From the NCBI GenBank assembly GCA_030151985.1, contig JASLDZ010000327.1, forward strand, positions 1 to 13,555: DNA of 13,555 nt, read 5' to 3'. Both the position numbers and the translations under genes were made by a program. This stretch comes from Caulobacteraceae bacterium. GTDB taxonomy: Bacteria; Pseudomonadota; Alphaproteobacteria; Caulobacterales; Caulobacteraceae. Of this stretch, positions 1-5,514 are shown one piece after another. The first letter of the stretch is position 1. Every line of letters begins with the position of its first letter. Under the pieces are notes generated by a model. That model did no database searches. It saw only the letters and a program-made list of their open reading frames with translations, and was not told the origin of the DNA.

Positions 1-1131
1 GCTGGCGCGGAGCTTTTCGCTCTCGCTCTTGAGCTGGCCGCACGCCGCCAGGATGTCGCGGCCGCGAGGGGTGCGGATGGGCGAGGCGTAGCCCGCCTTG
101 TTCAGGATGGCCGCGAACCGCTCGATCGTTCCCCAGTCCGAGCAGACGTAGGCGCTTCCAGGCCACGGGTTGAACGGGATCAGGTTGATCTTGGCCGGCA
201 CTCCCTTGAGCAGCCGCACCAAGGCGCGCGCCTCCTCGGGGCTGTCGTTGACGCCCTTGAGCATCACGTACTCGAACGTCACCCGGCGCGCGTTGGAGAG
301 GCTCGGGTAGGCGCGGATCGCCTCCATCAACGCTGAGATGTCGTAGCGCCGGTTCAGCGGCACCAGTACGTCCCGGAGGGCGTCGTTGGTGGCGTGCAGG
401 CTGATGGCCAGCATCGCCTGGGTGCGCTCGCCCAGCTCCGTCAGCTTGGGGACCACGCCCGAGGTCGAGACGGTGATCCGCCGGCGCGAGATGGCGACGC
501 CCTCGTTGTCGCTGACGATGTCGATGGCGGCGGCGACGGCGTCCAGGTTGTAGAGCGGCTCGCCCATGCCCATGAACACGATGTTGGAGATGCGCCGGCC
601 GTCCTGCGGGGCGGTCCACTCCTCCAGGTCGTCCCGGGCGACCTGGACCTGGGCCGTGATCTCGGCGGCGGTCAGGTTGCGCACCAGCGGCTGGGTGCCG
701 GTGTGGCAGAAGGTGCAGTTCAGCGTGCAGCCGACCTGGCTGGAGACGCACAGCGCCCCCGTGCGCCCGACGTCGGGGATGTAGACGGTCTCGACCTCGA
801 TGCCGGGCGCCATGCGGATCAGCCACTTGCGCGTGCCGTCCTTGGAGACCTGCCGCTCCACCACCTCGGGGCGGGCGAGGGTGAAGGCGTCCGCCAGACG
901 CGGCTTCAGCTCCTTGGCGATGTCGGTCATGGCGGCGAAGTCGGTCGCGCCGTGGTGATGGATCCAGCGCCAGAGCTGGGTCGCCCGCATCCGCGCCTTC
1001 GCGGGCTCGACCACGCCCGCCTCTACCAGCGCCGCCTGCAGCTCGACGCGGGTGAGGCCGGAGAGGTTCGGGCGCGGCGGCGCGGCGGCGGCGGGCGCCG
1101 GCCGGTGGGCGATCTCCAGCGAGAGGGTCAT
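1..1131 (-). CDS. rlmN: RlmN, dual-specificity 23S rRNA/tRNA adenine-C2 methyltransferase (3' end cut by window)
   Basis: Radical-SAM enzyme that methylates C2 of A2503 in 23S rRNA and of A37 in certain tRNAs (family knowledge). The 377 codons visible contain the radical-SAM cluster motif CxxxCxxC at C135, C139 and C142. C128, in CVSSQVGC, matches the methyl-carrying region cysteine, and C364, in AACGQL, matches the second catalytic cysteine. The SAM-binding GMGEP block and the SLHA and PFNPWPGS segments are also present. The reading frame is still open at base 1, but the C364 motif shows that nearly all of the protein is here and only a short tail is missing. The start MTLSLEIAHR follows a weak GGGA. 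The small gene at 1179-1400 lies 47 bases upstream on the same strand and may share its transcript. Very confident in the family. Confidence 0.97.
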   Translation of the reverse strand, partial: MTLSLEIAHRPAPAAAAPPRPNLSGLTRVELQAALVEAGVVEPAKARMRATQLWRWIHHHGATDFAAMTDIAKELKPRLADAFTLARPEVVERQVSKDGTRKWLIRMAPGIEVETVYIPDVGRTGALCVSSQVGCTLNCTFCHTGTQPLVRNLTAAEITAQVQVARDDLEEWTAPQDGRRISNIVFMGMGEPLYNLDAVAAAIDIVSDNEGVAISRRRITVSTSGVVPKLTELGERTQAMLAISLHATNDALRDVLVPLNRRYDISALMEAIRAYPSLSNARRVTFEYVMLKGVNDSPEEARALVRLLKGVPAKINLIPFNPWPGSAYVCSDWGTIERFAAILNKAGYASPIRTPRGRDILAACGQLKSESEKLRAS

Positions 1132-1178
1132 GGTCCCATGTGCGCGCGGCGGACCGCTGGCGCAACCTCGCCGCCCGC

Positions 1179-1400
1179 TCAGGCGGCGCGGGGAAACCCT
1201 CGGCCGAGGGCGGCTTCCAGGCGGCGGCGATCGGAGTCGAGCGGGCGGGGGGTCTCGGCGGCCTCGATGGCGGCGTCCAGCAGCGCTGCGTCCTGGGAGG
1301 GCGTGCGCGCACCGGCCGCGCCCTGAAACAGCTCGTGCAGCTGCCGGTCGATCTCCTCGTTGCGGGGCGACCGCTTCGGCGAAGGGGTTGCGACGGTCAT
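1179..1400 (-). CDS. small hypothetical protein, 73 aa
   Basis: I do not recognise this protein. It starts MTVATPSPKR, is charged and alanine-rich, and has two probable helical stretches: about residues 12-27 (RNEEIDRQLHELFQGA) and 35-68, with an acidic-alanine LLDAAIEAAE segment. It has no signal peptide, membrane segment, cysteine or enzyme motif. Support for it being real is an AGGA 7 bases before the ATG, a normal position 47 bases upstream of rlmN on the same strand, and the lack of any other gene in 1132-1557. The composition is compatible with coding sequence, but in DNA this GC-rich, open frames of this size are common by chance. It could be a small regulator or a lineage-specific protein. 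Conservation in relatives would decide. Confidence 0.5.
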   Translation of the reverse strand: MTVATPSPKRSPRNEEIDRQLHELFQGAAGARTPSQDAALLDAAIEAAETPRPLDSDRRRLEAALGRGFPRAA

Positions 1401-1475
1401 TCCGGCATCCTGTCCGACGCCGGACCGCGGCGTCGCCTCTCATGTCACCATCAACCGTGCGCCGGAAAGCTTGAG

Positions 1476-1500
1476 AAGCCCGTAACCGGCTACGGAGCTT
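1476..1500 (-). terminator. candidate terminator hairpin after argF
   Basis: Reading the minus strand, AAGC and CCGTA pair with TACGG and GCTT around a 6-base loop, with one bulged base, followed by a short pyrimidine-rich run (CTCAAGCTTTCC). It lies 58 bases past the argF stop and before the next gene on that strand, where a terminator is expected. A second, weaker structure lies between it and argF: TGAACG/CGTTCA (1524-1529 and 1555-1560) enclosing GCCGA/TCGGC (1533-1537 and 1543-1547), whose outer arm includes the argF stop codon. Neither has a good U tract, so termination is inferred from position and folding. Confidence 0.4.
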
Positions 1501-1557
1501 GCGACAGGATGGCGCGCCCGGGCTGAACGGCGGCCGAACCGCTCGGCGCCTCGGCGT

Positions 1558-2496
1558 TCAGATCAGGCCGAAACACCAGGCGAGCACCGCCTTCTGGGCG
1601 TGGATGCGGTTCTCCGCCTCGTCCCAGACGCGCGAGCGGGGACCGTCGATCACCGCGTCCGCGACCTCCTCGCCGCGATGCGCGGGCAGGCAGTGCAGGA
1701 AGACGGCGTGGTCGGCGGCGCGGCTCATCAGCGGCTCGTCCACCTGGAAGGGCTCGAACGCGGCGACGCGCGCGTCGTGGTCGCTGTCGCCCATGGAGAC
1801 CCAGGTGTCGGTGAACACCGCGTCCACCCCGTCCACGGCCGCGTCCGGGTCGTGAAGGATGCTCACCCGTTCGCCCGCGCCGCCGCGCGAAAGGTCGCGC
1901 AGGTCGGGGTGGTAGTCGGGCGGGCACGCCACGCGCAGGTCGAAGCCGAAGCGCCCTGCGGCGTGGATCAGGCTGGCGCAGACGTTGTTGCCGTCGCCGA
2001 CCCAGGCGAAGGTCATGCCCGCCACCGAGCGGCCCAGCGCCTCCTCAACGGTCATCAGGTCGGCGAGGATCTGGCAGGGATGGCTCTTGTCGGTGAGGCC
2101 GTTGATCACCGGCACGGAGGCGACCTGCGCGAAACGCTCCACGTCCTCGTGGTCGATGGCGCGGATCATCACCGCGTCGACCATGCGCGACAGCACGCGC
2201 GCGGTGTCCTCCACCGGCTCGCCCCGGCCCAGCTGCGTCTCGCTGGAGCTGGCCATGATCACGTCGCCGCCCATCTGCCGCATGGCCTGCGCGAAGGAGA
2301 AGCGCGTGCGCGTCGAGTTTTTCTCGAACAGCATCGCCAGCGTGCGGCCGGCGAGCGGCGCATCGTCGTCCGGCGCGCCCGTGGGGCGGCCGGCGCGGGC
2401 GGCCTTGCGGCGGTGCGCCTCGTCGAGCACGCGGCGGAGCGTCGCGGCGTCGAGCTTCCAGATGTCGAGGAAGTGGCGCGGCGGCTGGCCGGTCAC
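1558..2496 (-). CDS. argF: ornithine carbamoyltransferase (ArgF)
   Basis: Converts ornithine and carbamoyl phosphate to citrulline in arginine biosynthesis, in the cytoplasm, normally as a trimer. The 312-residue protein is of usual length. The carbamoyl-phosphate loop STRTR is at 61-65 and HPCQ at 139-142. GDGNN is at 168-172, the ornithine-binding SMG loop at 234-236 and the catalytic HCLP at 268-271. The frame is open far upstream, so the start was chosen as GTG at 2494-2496. This GTG overlaps the argD stop as GTGA, has an AAGG about 10 bases before it, and gives the normal N-terminus leading into HFLDIWKLD. Translational coupling to argD is therefore likely. A short acidic, proline-containing segment (about 36-48) before the first beta strand is a little longer than in many relatives. 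Confidence 0.97.
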   Translation of the reverse strand: MTGQPPRHFLDIWKLDAATLRRVLDEAHRRKAARAGRPTGAPDDDAPLAGRTLAMLFEKNSTRTRFSFAQAMRQMGGDVIMASSSETQLGRGEPVEDTARVLSRMVDAVMIRAIDHEDVERFAQVASVPVINGLTDKSHPCQILADLMTVEEALGRSVAGMTFAWVGDGNNVCASLIHAAGRFGFDLRVACPPDYHPDLRDLSRGGAGERVSILHDPDAAVDGVDAVFTDTWVSMGDSDHDARVAAFEPFQVDEPLMSRAADHAVFLHCLPAHRGEEVADAVIDGPRSRVWDEAENRIHAQKAVLAWCFGLI

Positions 2497-3728
2497 GCGG
2501 CGGCCGCCTTCAGCTCGGCCCGGGCGACCTCGCAGGCCGCCTCGAACTTGGCGATCGCCTCGCGCGCCTCGTCCTGGGTGATGACCAGCGGCGGAAGCAG
2601 CCGCACGCAATTGTCGCCGCCCCCTGCGACGAGCAGCTTCTGGTCGCGCGCCAGCGCCATGAAGGCGCGGTTGTTGGTGGCGAGCTTGACGCCGATGAGG
2701 AGCCCCTTGCCGCGGATGTCGACGATGATCTCGGGGAAGCGGCTCTTCAGCCCCTCGAACTGCTGGTGGAAGTAGCCGGCCACGTCGCGCACGTGCTGCA
2801 GCAGCGCCTCGTCCGACAGCATGGCGAACGCCTCGCGCGCCACCGCCATGGCCAAGGGGTTGCCGCCGTAGGTGGAGCCGTGGGCGCCCACCGTCATGCC
2901 CTTGGCGGCCTCTGCGGTCGCGACGCAGGCCCCGACGGGGAAGCCGCCGCCCAGCGCCTTGGCCAGGCACATGATGTGCGGCGCGGCCGGCTCGCCCTCA
3001 CGCTCGGCCCACTCGTAGGCGAACAGCTTGCCCGTGCGGCCAAGCCCCGCCTGCACCTCGTCGTAGATCAGGAGGGCGCCGTGTTCGTCGCAGAGCTTCC
3101 GCAGGCCGCGCAGGCACACGTCGGGCACGGCGCGCGCGCCGCCTTCGCCCTGCACCGGCTCCAGGATCACCGCGGCCGTGGTGGGAGAGGCGATGGCGGC
3201 CTTGATCGCCTCGTGGTCGCCGAACGTCAGCTGGATGTAGCCGGGCAGGCGCGGGCCGAAGCCGTCGGTGTAGCTGGGGTTGCCCGCCGCGTTCACCGCC
3301 GCGTAGGTGCGGCCGTGGAAGGAGCCGTCGAAGCCGATCACGTCGATCCTCTCCGGCTGGCCGTTGGCGACGTGGAACTTGCGCGTGGTCTTCAGCGCGC
3401 ACTCCACCGCCTCGGTGCCCGAGTTGGTGAAGAACACCACCTCGCCGAAGCTCTTGGCGCACAGCTCCTCGGCCAGCGCTTCCTGGTCGGGGATGCGGAA
3501 GATGTTGGAGACGTGCCAGAGCTTCTGCGCCTGGCGGTTCACCGCCTCCACCAGCCGCGGGTTGGCGTGGCCGAGCGCGTTGACCGCGATGCCGGCCAGG
3601 CAGTCGAGGTACTCCTCGCCCTCGGTGGAGTAGAGCCGCACGCCTTCGCCGCGCTCGAACGCCAGCGGCGCGCGGTTGTAGACCGTCATCAGGTGGTCGG
3701 CGGGGACGGGGGTGGACGCCTCGGTCAT
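2493..3728 (-). CDS. argD: acetylornithine aminotransferase (ArgD)
   Basis: Class III PLP-dependent aminotransferase that makes N-acetylornithine from N-acetylglutamate semialdehyde; family members often also serve as the succinyldiaminopimelate aminotransferase in lysine synthesis. The 411-residue length is normal. NSGTEA at 102-107 binds the cofactor phosphate, FDGSFHGRT is at 133-141, and EPVQGEGG at 190-197. IYDEVQ gives D223 for the PLP pyridine nitrogen. K257, in MCLAKALGGGFP, is the Schiff-base lysine, and HGSTYGGNP at 283-291 completes the site. The ATG at 3728 gives the standard N-terminus (HLMTVYNRAPLAFERGEG) and is preceded by only a weak GAG. It is the first gene of an argD-argF pair. 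A candidate promoter and a strong hairpin lie just upstream (3750-3814). Confidence 0.97.
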   Translation of the reverse strand: MTEASTPVPADHLMTVYNRAPLAFERGEGVRLYSTEGEEYLDCLAGIAVNALGHANPRLVEAVNRQAQKLWHVSNIFRIPDQEALAEELCAKSFGEVVFFTNSGTEAVECALKTTRKFHVANGQPERIDVIGFDGSFHGRTYAAVNAAGNPSYTDGFGPRLPGYIQLTFGDHEAIKAAIASPTTAAVILEPVQGEGGARAVPDVCLRGLRKLCDEHGALLIYDEVQAGLGRTGKLFAYEWAEREGEPAAPHIMCLAKALGGGFPVGACVATAEAAKGMTVGAHGSTYGGNPLAMAVAREAFAMLSDEALLQHVRDVAGYFHQQFEGLKSRFPEIIVDIRGKGLLIGVKLATNNRAFMALARDQKLLVAGGGDNCVRLLPPLVITQDEAREAIAKFEAACEVARAELKAAAA

Positions 3729-3749
3729 GGGGAGCTCGCAAACGCAAGC

Positions 3750-3774
3750 GGTCCCCGGCGGGCGGCCGGGGACC
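3750..3774 (-). other. 10-bp perfect hairpin in argD leader, or terminator of the upstream permease gene
   Basis: GGTCCCCGGC (3750-3759) and GCCGGGGACC (3765-3774) are exact reverse complements around the 5-base loop GGGCG. The structure starts 21 bases before the argD ATG and 57 bases after the permease stop. No U tract follows on the minus strand (GCTTGCGTTTGCG). It could end permease transcripts. If the promoter at 3789-3814 is used, it would instead fold in the argD 5' untranslated region. Confidence 0.5.
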
Positions 3775-3784
3775 TGAGGCCGCG

Positions 3785-3806
3785 GACCCTCATACCCGCG
3801 AGGGTC
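3785..3806. repeat. inverted repeat GACCCT-N10-AGGGTC overlapping the candidate argD promoter
   Basis: GACCCT (3785-3790) and AGGGTC (3801-3806) are exact reverse complements with centres 16 bp apart. One arm overlaps the proposed -10 element and the other lies in the spacer. This arrangement suits a repressor operator, but I cannot assign it to a known regulator. Confidence 0.3.
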
Positions 3807-3814
3807 GATGTCAA
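3789..3814 (-). promoter_or_regulatory. candidate sigma-70 type promoter for argD-argF
   Basis: On the minus strand there is a perfect TTGACA at 3814-3809, a 14-base spacer and TATGAG at 3794-3789. The spacing is short by E. coli standards but falls within the range of the Caulobacter housekeeping consensus (TTGAC, then 10-14 bases, then GCTANAWC); the -10 match is only partial. Transcription would start near 3782, leaving a leader of about 54 bases that contains the hairpin at 3750-3774. Confidence 0.35.
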
Positions 3815-3831
3815 GGAAGCGGCCGGGCGGC

Positions 3832-4701
3832 TCAGCTCTTCAGTCGCCAGCCGCTCTTGAACACGAGGTAGCAGGCGACGGTCAGGACCAGCGTCAACCC
3901 GCCGGTGAAGGCCGCTCCGATCCACAGCGAGCCGTCCGACACGCCGGTGAAGCCGTAGCGGAAGCCGTCGATCAGGTAGAGGACCGGGTTGAAGTGGGTG
4001 GCGCTGCGGAACGGCTCGGGCAGCTTGGTCACGCTGTAGAAGGTGCCGCTGATGAAGGTCAGGGGCATGACCACGAAGTTGGTCACCGCCGCCAGGTGGT
4101 CGAACTTCTCGCTCCACAGGCCCGTCAGCACGCCGACCAGCCCCATCAGCAGCGAGGCGACCAGGCCGAAGTAGAGGATGGCGCCCAGGTTCACGATCCC
4201 GAACCGCGCGAAGGGCCAGGCGGCCACCGCCGTCACCAGCCCCACCACCACGCCCCGCGTCGCCGCGCCCAGCGTGAACCCCGCCGCCAGCTCGAACGGC
4301 GAGAGCGGCGGCGTGAGGAAGTCGGGCGAGGTGCCCATGATCTTGGCCTGGATCAGCGACGACGAGGCGTTGGCGAAGGCGTTGTTCAGGATCGACATCA
4401 TGATCAGGCCGGGCGCGACGAACTGGGCGAAGTCCACCGCGTGCGGCCCGGCGGGGCGGGCGCCCTTCGTCGCGACCACGAACACCAGCATGTAGAGCAG
4501 GACGGTGACGACGGGGGAGGCGACCGTCTGCAGCCCCACCTTCCAGAACCGCCGCACCTCCTTCACGTAGAGCGTGCGCAGGCCCAGCCAGTTGACGCCA
4601 TGATACTCGCGCGGGGCGAGCACGGCGGAGGCGCGCGCCGTCACCGTAGGAGAAGGCGGCGTTGAGACCGCGGCGGGGGCGTCGGCGAAGGTCGAGCTCA
4701 T
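3832..4701 (-). CDS. ABC-2 type transporter permease, YadH-like
   Basis: Membrane subunit of an ABC-2 exporter. The 289-residue protein has a Pro/Ala-rich cytoplasmic N-terminus (1-35), then KEVRRFWKVGLQTVASPVV and about six hydrophobic segments, near 58-80, 94-112, 136-163, 170-195, 205-227 and 260-283. The blocks FVAPGLIMMSILNNAFANASSS, LSPFELAAG, SGTFYSVTKLP and HFNPVLYLIDGFRYGF closely resemble E. coli YadH as I recall it. A start at 4812 is possible in frame but would add a basic, non-conserved tail. ATG 4701 (MSSTFADAP) is preferred, although its only ribosome-binding signal is a weak GGG. The usual partner ATPase (YadG type) is not in the neighbouring genes: gcrA is divergent upstream and argD follows. 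The substrate is unknown. Confidence 0.9.
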   Translation of the reverse strand: MSSTFADAPAAVSTPPSPTVTARASAVLAPREYHGVNWLGLRTLYVKEVRRFWKVGLQTVASPVVTVLLYMLVFVVATKGARPAGPHAVDFAQFVAPGLIMMSILNNAFANASSSLIQAKIMGTSPDFLTPPLSPFELAAGFTLGAATRGVVVGLVTAVAAWPFARFGIVNLGAILYFGLVASLLMGLVGVLTGLWSEKFDHLAAVTNFVVMPLTFISGTFYSVTKLPEPFRSATHFNPVLYLIDGFRYGFTGVSDGSLWIGAAFTGGLTLVLTVACYLVFKSGWRLKS

Positions 4702-4797
4702 GCGCCCATGTGCGATCGCCGTCGGCGATGCGCAACGCCGGTCGCGCTTTCGACACGGTGGACCACGGCCTCGAGCTCGCCTGACCTGCGACATAGC

Positions 4798-4802
4798 GAC
4801 TC
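4798..4802. promoter_or_regulatory. GANTC (CcrM-type) site upstream of gcrA
   Basis: GACTC fits the GANTC recognition sequence of the alphaproteobacterial cell-cycle methyltransferase CcrM. It is the first of three such sites in the permease/gcrA intergenic region; the other two form the arms of the palindrome at 4927-4947. Confidence 0.55.
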
Positions 4803-4811
4803 GCGCCGCCA

Positions 4812-4829
4812 ACTACATCTTGATCCTGT
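4812..4829 (+). repeat. upstream copy of an 18-bp direct repeat, NrdR-box-like
   Basis: The sequence is ACTACATCTTGA-TC-CTGT. The first 12 and last 4 bases are identical to the copy at 4917-4934, so 16 of 18 bases match. The start-to-start distance is 105 bp, about ten helical turns. Its core CTACATCTTG fits the strongly conserved positions of the NrdR-box consensus (C-W-A-n-A-T-n-T-W-G). It runs directly into the DnaA-like box at 4827-4835. Confidence 0.6.
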
Positions 4830-4835
4830 GGACAA
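4827..4835 (-). promoter_or_regulatory. DnaA-like box (one mismatch), reverse orientation
   Basis: TGTGGACAA on the plus strand reads TTGTCCACA on the minus strand, 8 of 9 matches to the DnaA box TTATCCACA. It lies about 130 bases before the gcrA start. Its position relative to the upstream direct repeat mirrors that of the perfect box relative to the downstream copy. Confidence 0.4.
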
Positions 4836-4859
4836 GCGGGATGGCGCCTATTGTGGTCG

Positions 4860-4875
4860 TTAGGAGTTCCTTTAC
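4860..4875 (+). promoter_or_regulatory. degenerate CtrA-like site upstream of gcrA
   Basis: TTAG-GAGTTCC-TTTAC compares with the CtrA consensus TTAA-N7-TTAAC: 6 of 8 half-site bases match and the 7-base spacing is exact. CtrA is known to repress gcrA in Caulobacter crescentus, so a site here is expected. The match is weak and could be chance. Confidence 0.35.
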
Positions 4876-4916
4876 CGTATGTTGGGTGGCGAGGCCGGGC
4901 GGGCTGGTGCTCAGCC

Positions 4917-4934
4917 ACTACATCTTGAGTCTGT
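4917..4934 (+). repeat. downstream copy of the 18-bp direct repeat, NrdR-box-like
   Basis: The sequence is ACTACATCTTGA-GT-CTGT, identical to the 4812-4829 copy except at the two bases between the blocks. The wider 16-mer at 4915-4930 matches the NrdR consensus acaCwAtATaTwGtgt at 12 positions, including every strongly conserved one (my alignment from memory of the consensus). The end of the repeat overlaps the left arm of the DnaA-box palindrome. It lies 32 bases before the gcrA ATG. Confidence 0.6.
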
Positions 4935-4947
4935 TATCCACAGACTC
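4927..4947. promoter_or_regulatory. perfect DnaA box inside an inverted repeat with a GANTC site in each arm
   Basis: The arms GAGTCTGT (4927-4934) and ACAGACTC (4940-4947) are exact reverse complements around TATCC. TTATCCACA (4934-4942), a perfect consensus DnaA box, spans the centre. Each arm carries a GANTC methylation site: GAGTC 4927-4931 and GACTC 4943-4947. The element ends 18 bases before the gcrA ATG, so it lies in the promoter or the leader. DnaA activation of gcrA is established in Caulobacter. The flanking methylation sites suggest the box could be sensitive to hemimethylation, which is inference. Confidence 0.65.
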
Positions 4948-4965
4948 CATCGGCGGAGGCGGACC

Positions 4966-5469
4966 ATGGGCTGGACCGACGAGCGCGTCGTGACCCTCAA
5001 GAAGCTCTGGCTGGAGGGCCACTCCGCCAGCCAGATCGCCAAGCAGCTGGGCGGCGTCACCCGCAACGCGGTGATCGGCAAGGTGCATCGGCTGGGCCTC
5101 TCGGGCCGCGCCACGCCCTCGCAGCCTCAGCGCCCGGTGCTGAAGATCACCAAGCCGGTGCGCCCGGTCGCGGCCGCTCCCGCCGCGCCCCGCCGCATCG
5201 AAGCCGCCCCCTCGATCGCCTCGCCCCCCGTCCTGGTCGAGCGGCGCGAGACGCCCGGCTCGGCTACCGTGCTGACCCTGGGCGCCTGCATGTGCAAGTG
5301 GCCGATCGGCGATCCGGCCTCCAGCGAGTTCACCTTCTGCGGCGGCCGCGCCGTGCAGGGCCCCTACTGCGCCGATCACGCGCAGGTCGCCTACCAGCCC
5401 GCGCCCAAGAAGGTCGGCAAGCGCAGCGACGGCGTCGAACTGGCCCGCAGCCTGCGCCGCTACATCTAG
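4966..5469 (+). CDS. gcrA: GcrA cell-cycle regulator
   Basis: GcrA binds sigma-70 RNA polymerase and promoters carrying CcrM-methylated GANTC sites, driving S-phase cell-cycle genes in alphaproteobacteria. The 167-residue protein is close to the usual length. The N-terminal DNA-binding helix-turn-helix occupies about 1-48 (MGWTDERVVTLKKLW, then SASQIAKQLGG, VTRNAVIGKVHRLGLSGR). A Pro/Ala-rich linker covers about 50-100. The C-terminal polymerase-binding domain covers about 101-167, with CMCKWPIGDP, FCGG and YCADH supplying C108, C110, C125, C135 and H138. It ends in the conserved ELARSLRRYI. An upstream in-frame ATG at 4879 is rejected because family members begin at MxWTDERV and a GGAG sits 7 bases before 4966. 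Candidate DnaA, CtrA and GANTC sites upstream suggest cell-cycle regulation of the gene itself. Confidence 0.98.
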   Translation: MGWTDERVVTLKKLWLEGHSASQIAKQLGGVTRNAVIGKVHRLGLSGRATPSQPQRPVLKITKPVRPVAAAPAAPRRIEAAPSIASPPVLVERRETPGSATVLTLGACMCKWPIGDPASSEFTFCGGRAVQGPYCADHAQVAYQPAPKKVGKRSDGVELARSLRRYI

Positions 5470-5484
5470 GCTCGGCTCCGGCGG

Positions 5485-5514
5485 GCGGCGCCTACAGCGA
5501 TCCGTAGGCGCCGC
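5485..5514. terminator. 11-bp hairpin between convergent gcrA and metallopeptidase genes
   Basis: GCGGCGCCTAC (5485-5495) and GTAGGCGCCGC (5504-5514) are exact reverse complements with an 8-base loop. The structure begins 15 bases after the gcrA stop and includes the stop codon and last codons of the opposing gene. Neither side has a U tract, so it may work as a bidirectional terminator with Rho or as a 3'-end stabiliser. Confidence 0.45.

Noticed and set aside
1179..1400. Resemblance of the 73-aa protein to the anti-sigma factor NepR (IxxQL..L..LL)
   Set aside because: Only scattered hydrophobic spacing matches; the typical NepR core is absent and no EcfG/PhyR genes are nearby.
2497..2970. 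Upstream extension of the argF frame through argD
   Set aside because: This is a GC-rich shadow of argD; it lacks any family similarity, and GTG 2496 gives the normal ArgF length.
1135..4714. Identical 10-mer CGCACATGGG just before both the rlmN and permease starts
   Set aside because: Matches of this length are expected by chance in a GC-rich window; it probably reflects nothing beyond a weak GGG ribosome-binding site.
4879..4965. In-frame ATG giving GcrA 29 extra residues
   Set aside because: The family begins at MxWTDERV, a good GGAG precedes 4966, and the extension would be encoded by the regulatory repeats.
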